A model generated the notes under the pieces. That model saw only the letters and a program-made list of their open reading frames with translations. It was not told where the DNA came from and did not search any database. The translations under genes were made by a program, and so were the position numbers. From positions 28,001-40,644 of the forward strand of contig DBBT01000080.1 in assembly GCA_002292345.1 (NCBI GenBank): a stretch of 12,644 bases of DNA, written 5' to 3'. Source of the stretch: Opitutia bacterium UBA977 (GTDB lineage Bacteria > Verrucomicrobiota > Verrucomicrobiia > Opitutales > Coraliomargaritaceae). Positions 1-8,234 of the stretch are shown piece after piece; position 1 is the first letter of the stretch, and every line of letters begins with the position of its first letter.

Positions 1-505
1 CGTTGGAATTTGGCAGCGGGAACAACCACCAAGCAAACCAGACACGACCAACGTGGAACAACGGAAAGATACCCGCGCAGACCACCGCAAAAATCGTCAT
101 CGCCTCAGCGGCTCGATTAATCGAGGTTCGCCAACCCTGCTTTAACAAACAAAGGACAGCGGAAATCAACGTCCCGGCGTGGCCAATACCAATCCAGAAG
201 ACGAAGTTAACAATCGCCCAGCCCCAGTTAATAGGATTTGCCAATCCCCACACACCGACACCAGAACTGACAAGCCAAAGGAGGCCCATACCAGTGAAGG
301 ATGCAGTCACCAACGCAATCGCCATACAGACCCACCACCACATCGGGGTTTTCGTCTCGACGATGCGGCAGATCTTATCAGTGACCCAGTTGAAATCACG
401 ATCATTCGTGACAAGGGGCTGTTCGTGGAACTCAGCTGGTTGCACTTTAGCCAACAAAGCAGCCTGTGTCGCGTCCAATGAACTCTCTTGAGTAGTCGTA
501 GCCAT
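1..505 (-). CDS. actC: ActC, NrfD/PsrC-like integral membrane quinol-binding subunit of Alternative Complex III (3' part beyond window)
   Basis: Partial gene: 168 codons from an ATG at 505, with the rest beyond the left edge. ActC is one of the two large NrfD-like membrane subunits of ACIII and helps form the quinol-oxidation site in the cytoplasmic membrane. The visible part has a soluble N-terminus (about residues 1-50). The first hydrophobic spans follow at about 56-80, 90-120 and 136-162, rich in Trp. Family signatures are clear: [11 protein letters not shown] (106-116, His109), INRAAEAMT (129-137, Glu134) and the FPLFHVGR stretch (147-154, His151). The family is usually about 450-480 residues, so roughly a third is present. 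It starts 24 bp after actB on the same strand, so the two are almost certainly co-transcribed. No Shine-Dalgarno sequence precedes the ATG. Confidence 0.93.
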   Translation of the reverse strand, partial: MATTTQESSLDATQAALLAKVQPAEFHEQPLVTNDRDFNWVTDKICRIVETKTPMWWWVCMAIALVTASFTGMGLLWLVSSGVGVWGLANPINWGWAIVNFVFWIGIGHAGTLISAVLCLLKQGWRTSINRAAEAMTIFAVVCAGIFPLFHVGRVWFAWWLFPLPNSN

Positions 506-529
506 TTTAATAGGTTCGCAAGTTAGAAA

Positions 530-3500
530 TTAGTGAGCGGGATGCGCTTCTTCAGAGTGGGAGGAATGGTCGTGACCGTGATCATCATGCGTAGGTGCTG
601 CATGGGAATCGTGGCTTGCACCGTGGTCGTCGCTGCCATGAGCATCGTGCCCTGCGCCATGATCACCACCGTGGTCGTCACCATGACTTCCATGTCCATA
701 TCGCTCGTCGTATTGAGCGTAGGCGTATGGTTTTTCGTAGGCATCCGGCATTTCAGGATTCGGGTTACGCAGACGAGCCAAGTAAGTGGTACGAGGACGT
801 GCATTCAAGTAACCAAGCACCGAGTAATTACGGTCACTTGCCTTCATCTGAGAGACTTCCGAGTCCGCATCTGAGATATCACCAAAGGTGATAGCATCGG
901 TTGGGCAAGCCTGTTGGCAAGCGACCTTGATGTTACCATCCGCGATACGAATATCATCGGAAGCTCCAGCGAGACGCTTTTGCTCGATCTTAGCAGCTTC
1001 GATCCGCTGCGTGCAGAATGTGCACTTCTCCATGACGCCGCGCATACGCACAGTGACATTTGGGTTAGCCTGCATTTTCCCAAGTTCTGGCTCATCAACA
1101 GGGCCGAGTGGTCCCTTGTAAACTTCACCAATCTGACGCTTGTTCCAATCGAAGAAGTTGAAGCGCCGCACCTTATACGGGCAATTATTCGCGCAATAGC
1201 GGGTGCCGACGCAACGGTTGTAAGCCATAGTGTTCAGACCGGAAGAATCATGCACCGTCGCATTCACAGGGCAAACCTGCTCACACGGTGCATTTTCACA
1301 GTGCTGACACATCATGCCCATGAAGGACACCTGCACGTCGTCTGGCACTTCAGTCTGATCGTATTTCTCAGCTGAGAAATAACGGTCAATACGCATCCAG
1401 TGCATCTCACGTCCGCGAAGGACCTGATCTTTACCAACGATTGGCACATTATTCTCACTTTGGCAGGCAACGACACAAGCCGTACAACCAATACAGCTAT
1501 TCAAATCTATTGCCATCCCCCACTGCTGCGGGATCGGAAATTTGTCCTCATTGTCCTTCCAAACTTTTACGTTCGGAAGCGGCTTGGAGAATGAAGGGTG
1601 CTCATAAGCAGAGTTACCACGGTACTGGTTGACCGACTTCTCTTGAAGCGATTTATCGGCATCTTTCGCGTAGTTCGATGGAGCGTGTGACTCGACACCG
1701 ATCTTGTTAACGAAATCTGGTTTTTCAGCATAACCCGCAGCGGTGTTTTCGCGCACCAGCGCGCGGCCTTCCATCGACCAGTGCTCTTGGGTATTCGCGA
1801 GGTGGTATGTCTTTTCAGTCAGTTTGATCGAGGCCCCGAGTGCGCAACCAAGGCTAGCAGAGGTACGGACCGCATAGGCATCAAATCCAACACCTTGACC
1901 AACCCGACCGACTACCTTGCGGCCCATCCCGAGTGGCAGCACTACGGTATAGTTCGCAAGACCCGGAACAACATGGATCGGCGCTTCAATCGTGACGCCG
2001 TTAACAGTCAATTCGACAACAACCGCGTCTTCTTTTCCGCGGCGGAAGTTCGCTTTGTTGGTTTGAAGTGTGCCCTTAGCCGCCTTAAAGAACTCACTGT
2101 CCTTATTCATAGGCTTTTTGGACGGGAAAATCTGAATACCTTGAGTACTTTCGAGTTCCTTCGCAAGTGTTGGGCTAATCTGGATCGCATTATCCCAAGT
2201 TAACTTGGTGATCGGATCTGGACACTCCATCATCCACCCATTGTTAGCGAAGCTACCATCATAAGCGTGTGAACTCGGTGCAAAACGAACTTCGAGCTTA
2301 TCCGCGCTGAGCTCGTAAGCAGTCAAGCCGTCCAACTTGACGACAGCGAAATCGATTTGAGGTGAGACTGCCTTGTACGCAGAACCTTCAAGTACACCGT
2401 CACTGAGGAATTTGTTATAATCGCTACCACCCTGTGCAGCGAATGTCGCTTGTGCGATCGAGTATCCATCCGTAACGGCCGCACCTGCGAGGCGTGCCAA
2501 TACTTCCAAATCATTGAAAGTATCGAACAGTGGCTCAATCATCGGCTGTACCGGAACCAGTGTGCCATCGAATGTGCGACCATCGCCCCAAGACTCTAAG
2601 TAATGAGAGCGTGCAATGAAGAGGTTTGCGGCCTCAGAAGTTTCATTTATCGAACCACCAATGTAGATGCTCTCAGCTGCTTTTGCTTGAGCTTCGGGCC
2701 AGTTCAGATCGATCGGTGCGTCATAGACCGGGTTACCACCAAGGATAACGAGTGTCTTAACATCACCTTGATTCAGGCGAGCTGCGGCAACTGCGATACC
2801 CTGCTCTGCAGCAGGCACTTCGACATACTTGATCGGAGCAGAAAGTGCTTCGTTAATCGCAATGACGATCGCGTGGACAGCCTTTGGAAGGTGCTCACCA
2901 GCAACGATTAATGAGTGGCCAGCATGGTCAACTAAGTCAGTCGCGCAAGCGTCGACCCATTGAGCGTCGACCTTAAGCGAAGCGCCGACCTTAGCCAGTT
3001 CAGCTGCCAAAGGACCACCGACATGCTTCTTTTTGAGAATTGCCGCACCGACTTGAGCGATAAATGCGCCCATCTGGCTAGAGCTAAGGCGGAGACGGTG
3101 ATCAGCCATAGAGCCAGTCGATGTCAACGTGCTCTCGACCGAGTAAAGGCGGCTCATCTTGCTCGCATCCTTCGAAGCCTTGACCTTACGAGTCTTGGTG
3201 AAGTCGCGCGCTTGGCTCAAAGAACCATCGGCATTAATGAGGAACTCCGCGTCGAGTGCGAGGACTCGTTGCGCTTTAGTAAATTCAGGAAGTGCGCGTA
3301 GTGACTTGCCAAATACTGCTAACGCAGCTTGCTCGGAAGTGCTTTGGTCGATTGCGGTATTCTCTGTCCAAGTTGCCTGCGGGAAGGCTTGCTTGATCTG
3401 TTTAACCAATGCAGCTCGACTTGGTGATGTGCTCGGCTCAGCCAGAAACACGAGGCCCTTACCTTGATTTGCACCATGTGCTTTGCGAATTGCTTCGAGG

Positions 3501-3988
3501 CGATCGCGAACAGCAGCAGGAGAAAGTGTCACTCCCCCCTGTTTGCTCTTCGTCGCACGGTCTGGATCATACAGATCCAAGATGCTCGCCTGTGTATAAA
3601 CAGTCGTGGCACCGCCGTAAGGCGTGAAGCTTGGGTTGCCCTCGATCTTAGTTGGACGACCTGTATGCGTCTCAACGATCACTGGCACATTATCACGCGC
3701 ACTCGGCATCGAGGACGTATAATAGACCGGCACACCTGGAATCACATTTTCAGGTTGCTTAGAGTAAGGGAGAATATTTTGTTCTGGTCGACGGCAACCT
3801 GCCATACCTAGGCCAGCAAGACCAAAGGATGCAGCCATCACTTTCATGAAGTGACGACGGTTGACACCTTCCATATCGGAAGCGCCGGCGGGGAATTCGC
3901 GCTCGACCCAATCTGTAAACGCGGGAGTTTCCGCTAGATCGTCGAGGCTTTTCCAGTAACGTGGGCCTGAGAATTCAGAGTTCTTCAT
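530..3988 (-). CDS. actB: ActB, iron-sulfur / molybdopterin-oxidoreductase-like subunit of Alternative Complex III, with His-rich C-terminal tail
   Basis: This 1152-residue fusion subunit carries electrons from quinol towards the ActA hemes. The N-terminus has a twin-arginine motif (RRHFMK, Arg44-Arg45) and then a hydrophobic stretch ending in a possible lipobox cysteine (Cys65), so Tat export with a lipid anchor is likely. Residues of about 70-740 resemble the molybdopterin oxidoreductase fold; in known ACIII this domain carries no Mo cofactor. The C-terminal ferredoxin-like part holds Cys832/835/838/842, Cys894/897/902/906, Cys926/932/936 and Cys989/992/1024/1028. At CVGTRYC (926-932) a Thr (929) sits where a fourth cysteine would be. 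This is the ActB family pattern for a [3Fe-4S] cluster beside three [4Fe-4S] clusters. The last 54 residues contain 16 histidines among Gly, Asp and Ser. The gene starts 17 bp after actA and ends 24 bp before actC. Confidence 0.95.
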   Translation of the reverse strand: MKNSEFSGPRYWKSLDDLAETPAFTDWVEREFPAGASDMEGVNRRHFMKVMAASFGLAGLGMAGCRRPEQNILPYSKQPENVIPGVPVYYTSSMPSARDNVPVIVETHTGRPTKIEGNPSFTPYGGATTVYTQASILDLYDPDRATKSKQGGVTLSPAAVRDRLEAIRKAHGANQGKGLVFLAEPSTSPSRAALVKQIKQAFPQATWTENTAIDQSTSEQAALAVFGKSLRALPEFTKAQRVLALDAEFLINADGSLSQARDFTKTRKVKASKDASKMSRLYSVESTLTSTGSMADHRLRLSSSQMGAFIAQVGAAILKKKHVGGPLAAELAKVGASLKVDAQWVDACATDLVDHAGHSLIVAGEHLPKAVHAIVIAINEALSAPIKYVEVPAAEQGIAVAAARLNQGDVKTLVILGGNPVYDAPIDLNWPEAQAKAAESIYIGGSINETSEAANLFIARSHYLESWGDGRTFDGTLVPVQPMIEPLFDTFNDLEVLARLAGAAVTDGYSIAQATFAAQGGSDYNKFLSDGVLEGSAYKAVSPQIDFAVVKLDGLTAYELSADKLEVRFAPSSHAYDGSFANNGWMMECPDPITKLTWDNAIQISPTLAKELESTQGIQIFPSKKPMNKDSEFFKAAKGTLQTNKANFRRGKEDAVVVELTVNGVTIEAPIHVVPGLANYTVVLPLGMGRKVVGRVGQGVGFDAYAVRTSASLGCALGASIKLTEKTYHLANTQEHWSMEGRALVRENTAAGYAEKPDFVNKIGVESHAPSNYAKDADKSLQEKSVNQYRGNSAYEHPSFSKPLPNVKVWKDNEDKFPIPQQWGMAIDLNSCIGCTACVVACQSENNVPIVGKDQVLRGREMHWMRIDRYFSAEKYDQTEVPDDVQVSFMGMMCQHCENAPCEQVCPVNATVHDSSGLNTMAYNRCVGTRYCANNCPYKVRRFNFFDWNKRQIGEVYKGPLGPVDEPELGKMQANPNVTVRMRGVMEKCTFCTQRIEAAKIEQKRLAGASDDIRIADGNIKVACQQACPTDAITFGDISDADSEVSQMKASDRNYSVLGYLNARPRTTYLARLRNPNPEMPDAYEKPYAYAQYDERYGHGSHGDDHGGDHGAGHDAHGSDDHGASHDSHAAPTHDDHGHDHSSHSEEAHPAH

Positions 3989-4005
3989 TATCTAAAAGGG
4001 TGCGA

Positions 4006-4659
4006 TTAACGGTGGCAGCCTGAGCAGCTTTGCGGGGGATTGACCTTCCAGTCGTGAACGAAGCCGACAGCTTCTTTATGAAATGCTTCTGTATCGGGAC
4101 GTTCCCAATCTAAGTTGTAAACTTCTTCTGTAGGTCGAATGCTGTCTTCAGGGTTACGGTGGCAGTCCAAGCAGAAACTCATGCTTAATGGCTTCGCATG
4201 CTCAACGACTTCCATTTCATCGACACGGCCGTGACACTCAACGCAGCTGATTCCCCGGTTTACGTGAACCGAGTGATTGAAGTAAACGTAGTCAGGGGTC
4301 TTGTGGATGCGCACCCATGGGATCGGCTCACCAGACTCATAACTCTCACGTACTGGCGCCAGTATCGGATCATCTTTACGCACCATACTGTGACAGGTCA
4401 TACATACATTGGTGGCTGGTACGTTGGAGTGCTCAGAACGGTCCACGAATGTGTGACAGTAGCGGCAATCCAACTCAAGCTGCCCGACGTGCAGTGCATG
4501 ACTGAAAGGCACAGGCTGCGTCGGCGCGTAGCCTACCCGAGTATACTTTGGAGTTGCGTAGTAAGTAACCCCCAGAGTGACTGCACTCACGGTTAGCACA
4601 AGTGCCACGATTACTTTAATAGGGATCGTGTTGACCCACCTCGGAAATACGTTCGCCAT
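4006..4659 (-). CDS. actA: ActA, membrane-anchored pentaheme cytochrome c subunit of Alternative Complex III
   Basis: This 217-residue protein has an uncleaved-looking N-terminal membrane anchor (about residues 13-34), then a periplasmic domain with five CxxCH heme c sites: Cys65-His69, Cys86-His90, Cys139-His143, Cys163-His167 and Cys212-His216. Several further His residues (for example in VPFSHALH and YFNHSVH) can serve as distal heme ligands, as in NrfH/class III-type multiheme cytochromes. Five hemes and immediate linkage to actB and actC identify it as ActA, which passes electrons from the ActB clusters towards a cytochrome c or oxidase. It follows the 65-residue Tat-signal ORF by 33 bp and precedes actB by 17 bp. 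The ATG at 4659 has no recognisable Shine-Dalgarno sequence. Confidence 0.94.
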   Translation of the reverse strand: MANVFPRWVNTIPIKVIVALVLTVSAVTLGVTYYATPKYTRVGYAPTQPVPFSHALHVGQLELDCRYCHTFVDRSEHSNVPATNVCMTCHSMVRKDDPILAPVRESYESGEPIPWVRIHKTPDYVYFNHSVHVNRGISCVECHGRVDEMEVVEHAKPLSMSFCLDCHRNPEDSIRPTEEVYNLDWERPDTEAFHKEAVGFVHDWKVNPPQSCSGCHR

Positions 4660-4681
4660 CGCTTGTATAATAAGAAGTTAT

Positions 4682-4704
4682 AAACGTCTAAATTAGACGG
4701 TTTT
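4682..4704 (-). other. intercistronic RNA hairpin between the Tat microprotein ORF and actA
   Basis: The DNA at 4685-4699 is a perfect 15-nt palindrome (CGTCTAAATTAGACG). AAAC/GTTT pairing can extend the stem outward across a single bulged base. It overlaps the stop codon of the Tat-signal ORF and ends about 22 nt before the actA start. No U-tract follows it, so it is not a standard terminator. It may act in mRNA processing or stability or reduce read-through. The pairing is visible in the sequence; the role is inferred. Confidence 0.4.
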
Positions 4705-4890
4705 ACGCTCAACTGCTCCCTTAGCAGATCGAATGCGAGACATCGCACGCGGCGTCCCAGAAGAAGCAAGATTAGAGGATTTAGGCTTGGATTCAGAGTT
4801 GGCTGCACGAGTCAGTGCAAATACCCCGGCAAATGCCAGACCTGCCCGTTTCAAAAATCCTTTGCGTGTAGTAGTTTTTTCGCTGTTCAT
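4693..4890 (-). CDS. small Tat-signal microprotein leading the ACIII operon, function unknown
   Basis: A 65-residue ORF with an ATG at 4890. Its N-terminus has the shape of a twin-arginine signal (TRKGFLKRAG, residues 8-17, with Arg-Lys in place of Arg-Arg) followed by a hydrophobic stretch, GLAFAGVFAL (17-26). A possible cleavage site lies near residues 29-31 (RAANSE). The remaining 35 residues or so are Ser-rich and basic and contain no Cys or His. It lies 33 bp upstream of actA on the same strand and is the first ORF of the apparent operon. The signal-like N-terminus and the position argue for a real gene. The lack of a Shine-Dalgarno sequence and of a recognised domain keep the call moderate. 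It could be a small ACIII accessory or assembly peptide, but that is inference only. Confidence 0.6.
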   Translation of the reverse strand: MNSEKTTTRKGFLKRAGLAFAGVFALTRAANSESKPKSSNLASSGTPRAMSRIRSAKGAVERKTV

Positions 4891-5258
4891 CAGAGTTAAA
4901 GGGGTCTGTTAAAAGTGCGCCGAATTGGCATGGCAACCGTTTTTATTAGCAAATTAAATTCGCTATGAACCAAACGGCTAAACAGGTGCGTGTTAAAGGT
5001 TAAATATATTGAGTAAAACTAGCATCTATTCAGACCAGAACTAGTGAGTCGTAAATTAAGTGCAAAGGACTAGGGGTATTATTTTTTTGTAGCAATGACA
5101 TGTTCCTAAACCAGTGCATCAATTAGCAAAACAGATACCAACGATTAACTTTCGTTATACTACTAATACGAGAACCCCTCACATGCTCGACCACTCGCTC
5201 TGATCATAAAGTAAAATTCAGGCTTCTCACTTTCGAATTCTCACCCATAACTAGTCGC
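4891..5258. other. 368-bp divergent intergenic region between the ACIII operon and the 5259 gene
   Basis: This AT-rich gap must contain the promoter for the minus-strand ACIII operon and probably one for the plus-strand gene at 5259. I see no ORF with coding character, no tRNA-like fold and no strong inverted repeat. On the minus strand, the AT-rich block around 4935-4975 (with TTGGTT and TAATAA elements 19 bp apart) is a weak promoter candidate. On the plus strand, TTATAC at 5155-5160 resembles a -10 box but lacks a good -35. Neither is firm enough for a separate promoter call. Confidence 0.5.
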
Positions 5259-5744
5259 ATGAACGGCATAGTAAAAACGAATACAGCATCAGGCACTCCC
5301 GGTAAATACGTCGCCTTCGGGCTCTTTATATTTACTGCGATCGTTGGCAGCCTATTTATTTACCTAGGCCCAAAGGCGACCGCAAAGACACCAGGCATCC
5401 TGCACGTTGGCATTCGCTTCACCAATGAGCACATGATCGAGTTTACACAATATAGTAAAACTGGCCCAGGTGCGCGGATTGAATTTATCGCCGCAGACGG
5501 CAGTATCCCCCATTCCGTAGAGCGTCTAGCAATGGGCCGCAACTTGGTGCCGATCAGCAATTTGTCCGACGGACTATATACCGTTCGACTGAGTTCCAAA
5601 GACTATATTAGCGTCGAAATGCCGATAATTGCTGAAGGCCGGATGCTCAATCCACCCAAAGACGCACAGTTCCCGAATGGCACCTACGCCGATTATAATA
5701 TGATCGGCGTGCGCTTCGAACCAAAGGTCGGCCTTAGACAATAA
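5259..5744 (+). CDS. single-span membrane-anchored hypothetical protein
   Basis: This 161-residue protein does not match a family I recognise. It has a short, mildly basic N-terminus, one strong hydrophobic segment (about residues 17-37), and then an extracytoplasmic domain of about 120 residues. That domain alternates hydrophobic and polar residues in a beta-rich manner (for example GLYTVRLSSKDYISVEMPII, residues 105-124) and has no cysteines. The layout suggests a periplasmic beta-sandwich or carboxypeptidase-regulatory-like domain tethered to the inner membrane, but this is inference from pattern only. It begins with ATG after a long non-coding gap, diverges from the ACIII operon, and is followed by a 230-bp gap, so it looks monocistronic. 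No Shine-Dalgarno sequence is seen. Confidence 0.75.
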   Translation: MNGIVKTNTASGTPGKYVAFGLFIFTAIVGSLFIYLGPKATAKTPGILHVGIRFTNEHMIEFTQYSKTGPGARIEFIAADGSIPHSVERLAMGRNLVPISNLSDGLYTVRLSSKDYISVEMPIIAEGRMLNPPKDAQFPNGTYADYNMIGVRFEPKVGLRQ

Positions 5745-5974
5745 AGATCGATCAGGCTTATCAAAAAGCATTCCGAGTCTCACGGACTCGACGAAAATGT
5801 CTGCCTCGTCGGTGATAAATCCCTGGTACGTAGTGAATAACGTCAATGGCATTTCCTGTTTTTAAGCACAGTTCCCTTCAGTTTACCGCGACCTGTCGGC
5901 CGAGCAGTGCCCGCTTTTAAGATTGTGAATTTACCATTCGACCTTCCGCGTTCGGTGTTCAGCGTACGATCTTC

Positions 5975-6838
5975 ATGATCACTTCTATCCTCACTCATCC
6001 AGGCGGAGCCCATAAAGACGAATTCTTAGCCTGCGCTGTGCTTCTCACTCAAGCACCTGTTGCGATCCGACGCCGTGAACCGACCGAAGCTGACCTCGCA
6101 GACGCATCTATCGCCGTGCTCGACGTCGGCGGTGAACATGCTCCCGAACGGAGTAACTTCGACCACCATCAATTTCCGCGCGACATGGTCCCGACTTGCG
6201 CCCTCTCACTAGTTCTCCAGCACCTCGGGCTTTACCAAGATGCACGCGAGTTCTGCAGTTGGCTTGAAGTCGCTGAATGGTTCGATTGCCGCGGGCCCAA
6301 CGACACCGCCGAATGGCTCGGCATGGATCGTGAAACTATTGGCAAACTGAACTCCCCGCTCGACATTACAATACTCCGACGCTTCGCCAGCCAAACTGAA
6401 CACGAACCAGGTCAACCGATCTGGGAGATCATGCACATGATCGGTCAAGACTTAGTTGATTATATAACCGGTCTGCGCACGCGACTCAACTTCGTCGCTC
6501 AGCATGCCGAGGTTTGGACGCTCGGCGCTACTGACGACGCATTCAAAGTTCTTTTCATGCCCCGCACAGAACCGATGCCAGATGAAGCTTCAGCAGGCCT
6601 AGGCGGACACGTCATCGCCCTCGGCCTCGAAGAGGAAGTGCTCGCGCTAATCTACCCAGACAGTCGCGGAGAAGGTTACGGAATGCGCCGCTTCAATGAC
6701 AATCAGCGCATCGACTTCAGCACCCTCGAAGAAGAATCAGACGTGCATTTCGCACATGCTCGCGGTTTTATTGCCAAGACCTCAAGCGCTGATCTCGAGC
6801 GCCTAAAAGCCTTAGTCAATAATGCCTATATTGGCTAA
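5975..6838 (+). CDS. MYG1 family protein (DHH-like metal-dependent phosphoesterase / exoribonuclease family)
   Basis: This 287-residue protein matches the MYG1/GAMM1 family (UPF0160), described in eukaryotes as a 3'-5' RNA exonuclease of the DHH phosphoesterase superfamily. Family motifs are intact: THPGGAHKDEF (7-17, with metal-ligand-type His8, His13 and Asp15), LDVGGEHAPE (49-58, Asp50) and the FDHHQ motif (62-66, Asp63-His64-His65). There is no signal peptide, so the protein is cytoplasmic. The length is close to the usual 280-340 residues. Flanking gaps are 230 bp upstream and 162 bp downstream, so it is probably transcribed alone. The substrate in bacteria is not known to me; nuclease activity is transferred from the eukaryotic members. 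Confidence 0.88.
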   Translation: MITSILTHPGGAHKDEFLACAVLLTQAPVAIRRREPTEADLADASIAVLDVGGEHAPERSNFDHHQFPRDMVPTCALSLVLQHLGLYQDAREFCSWLEVAEWFDCRGPNDTAEWLGMDRETIGKLNSPLDITILRRFASQTEHEPGQPIWEIMHMIGQDLVDYITGLRTRLNFVAQHAEVWTLGATDDAFKVLFMPRTEPMPDEASAGLGGHVIALGLEEEVLALIYPDSRGEGYGMRRFNDNQRIDFSTLEEESDVHFAHARGFIAKTSSADLERLKALVNNAYIG

Positions 6839-7000
6839 AAAAAGCGATCGTCAAAGACCTGCATAGCTAAATAAATTTAGCGAGCATCAGTTCCATTCTT
6901 TTAGTCTACTCCAGTTTCTAGCAACGGCCGACGTATCGATCCAAGTATCACTCCCGACTAAGCAATTGCCAAAATATACCAAAACAGATGTTATAAAACT

Positions 7001-7672
7001 ATGATGTTTGAAAAGATCGCAAATAAAATTGGAAAATACACCGTATTACTCATCAGCCTACTCATCGCGCTTATACTCTACCCCGCGCTTGAGCAGTATA
7101 AGATTGGCCACATTTGCCTGACCCTGTGGAGTCTAATTACAATGGTGGCTATTGTTGTCTCATTAAATGAAAATAAGAAAACGTCTAAGCGTATTCAATT
7201 AGCGAGCGGAGTACTCTTTTTGCTCATCGGCACTTTGCTCACTCGCCAAGTCTTAGGGCTCAGCCAAGAGTTTCTCTACCATTTGATCCTGCCATTCAGT
7301 TTCCTATTTATAGCATATATTATATGGATCATCCTATCCTCTATTTTCAAAAGGAAATCATTGGGTGCCGATGAGTTGTCAGGTGCAATTGTTAGCTACC
7401 TATTATTGGGAATCATGTGGGGTTTGTTGTACTCTTATATTGAGTTTATCAGCCTGAACTCATTTTCCTTCGCTGCTGCCCATGACATTCAAGCCAAAGG
7501 CTCCGCACTGTTTTACTATAGCTTTGTAACACTCACCACTCTCGGCTATGGCGACATCTTACCAATCAGTCGATTTGCACGTATGGCTGCCTATCTTGAG
7601 GCGGTCACTGGGGTGATGTATACGGCGATTCTCGTCGCTGGACTCGTCGGCCATGTGGGTCGGCATAGGTAG
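7001..7672 (+). CDS. six-span K+-channel-like membrane protein (Ion_trans_2-type pore)
   Basis: This 223-residue integral membrane protein has hydrophobic spans at about 13-31, 36-55, 65-82, 92-115, 127-149 and 195-217. A pore loop lies between the fifth and sixth spans and carries a perfect K+-selectivity filter, TTLGYGD (179-185), preceded by the aromatic-rich pore helix FYYSFVTL (171-178). This is the six-helix, one-pore topology of tetrameric K+ channels. The fourth span lacks the regularly spaced Arg/Lys of a voltage sensor, and the protein ends six residues after the last helix with no RCK or cyclic-nucleotide domain. It is therefore probably a voltage-independent K+ leak-type channel in the inner membrane. 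The start is the first of two tandem ATGs. The gene is AT-richer than pyrD or the MYG1 gene. Confidence 0.85.
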   Translation: MMFEKIANKIGKYTVLLISLLIALILYPALEQYKIGHICLTLWSLITMVAIVVSLNENKKTSKRIQLASGVLFLLIGTLLTRQVLGLSQEFLYHLILPFSFLFIAYIIWIILSSIFKRKSLGADELSGAIVSYLLLGIMWGLLYSYIEFISLNSFSFAAAHDIQAKGSALFYYSFVTLTTLGYGDILPISRFARMAAYLEAVTGVMYTAILVAGLVGHVGRHR

Positions 7673-7739
7673 AGCCCTCACGCGAGCGCGCATCAAGCTG
7701 GTTCTCGTCGCTGTCACATTGTCTTTTTAAACAATAAAT

Positions 7740-8144
7740 ATGGCAATAGTCCGAAAGATTTCCATCACCCTCTCGATAGTTATCTGCTTAATCGCCGCAA
7801 ACGCTTGCAGCTTGATCAAGGAGCAGAGGTTCCAGCTAAATCAAGCAACAATACTGAATGCTACGAATGGGATATTACATGATGTAAAAGTACTACATCA
7901 GCCAACCAGTGCCGTTGGATCGACCCACTCTTTACTGCCTAACAGAGCATTCAATGTTGGCTTTAATAGCAGAGAGATGATGGCAGACTATAGTATTATA
8001 ACTTGGTCCGATGATGCGGGCAATTCTTACAGGCAACAGATTGAACTTCCAAAGAATGTCGCTAGAGACACACGGCCAAAAAATCTTACATACACTATCT
8101 ACGACGATAATACAGTCGCGATCATTTTGAACCCATCAGAATAA
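7740..8144 (+). CDS. small lipoprotein-like exported hypothetical protein
   Basis: This 134-residue protein has a basic N-terminus (Arg5, Lys6), a hydrophobic stretch (about 8-20) and Cys23 in the context IAANACS. That resembles a lipoprotein signal with an imperfect lipobox (Asn at -2). If Cys23 is lipidated, the mature domain is about 112 residues, beta-rich, without other cysteines, and ends in YTIYDDNTVAIILNPSE (118-134). I recognise no family; small beta-sandwich outer-membrane lipoproteins look similar. It lies 67 bp downstream of the channel gene on the same strand, so co-transcription is possible. No Shine-Dalgarno sequence is visible. Confidence 0.7.
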   Translation: MAIVRKISITLSIVICLIAANACSLIKEQRFQLNQATILNATNGILHDVKVLHQPTSAVGSTHSLLPNRAFNVGFNSREMMADYSIITWSDDAGNSYRQQIELPKNVARDTRPKNLTYTIYDDNTVAIILNPSE

Positions 8145-8234
8145 CGCTATCAACTTACAGCAGAATCACACAGTAGTTGGATCGGCGCAAAAAATGTATC
8201 GCCCACAGTCATATACTCTGACTAAGACTAGTGC

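Noticed and set aside
523..891. Several ORFs over the His-rich tail of actB in other frames (Met/Thr/Val-rich, His/Arg-rich)
   Set aside because: They are shifted or antisense readings of the GAC/CAT repeat-like codons of the His-rich tail.
924..932. Missing cysteine in the third ActB cluster motif (Thr929; residue numbers given as positions)
   Set aside because: It looks at first like a damaged cluster site, but the CVGTRYC form is normal for ActB and matches a [3Fe-4S] cluster.
5771..5792. Short inverted repeat CGAGTC-TCACG-GACTCG after the 5259 gene, considered as a terminator
   Set aside because: The 6-bp stem has no T-tract in the gene's direction; it may be a chance hairpin.
5574..5852. 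A 92-codon minus-strand ORF overlapping the end of the 5259 gene
   Set aside because: It lies mostly antisense to a better-supported gene, and its protein has no signal, domain or membrane pattern.
6866..6881. AT-rich palindrome GCTAAATAAATTTAGC after the MYG1 gene
   Set aside because: The stem is weak, with only A/T pairs between short GC ends, and no U-tract directly follows.
7630..7713. Repeated TTCTCGTCGCTG at the end of the channel gene and just after it
   Set aside because: Only 12 bases are shared and the flanks differ, so it is not evidence of duplication or an attachment site.
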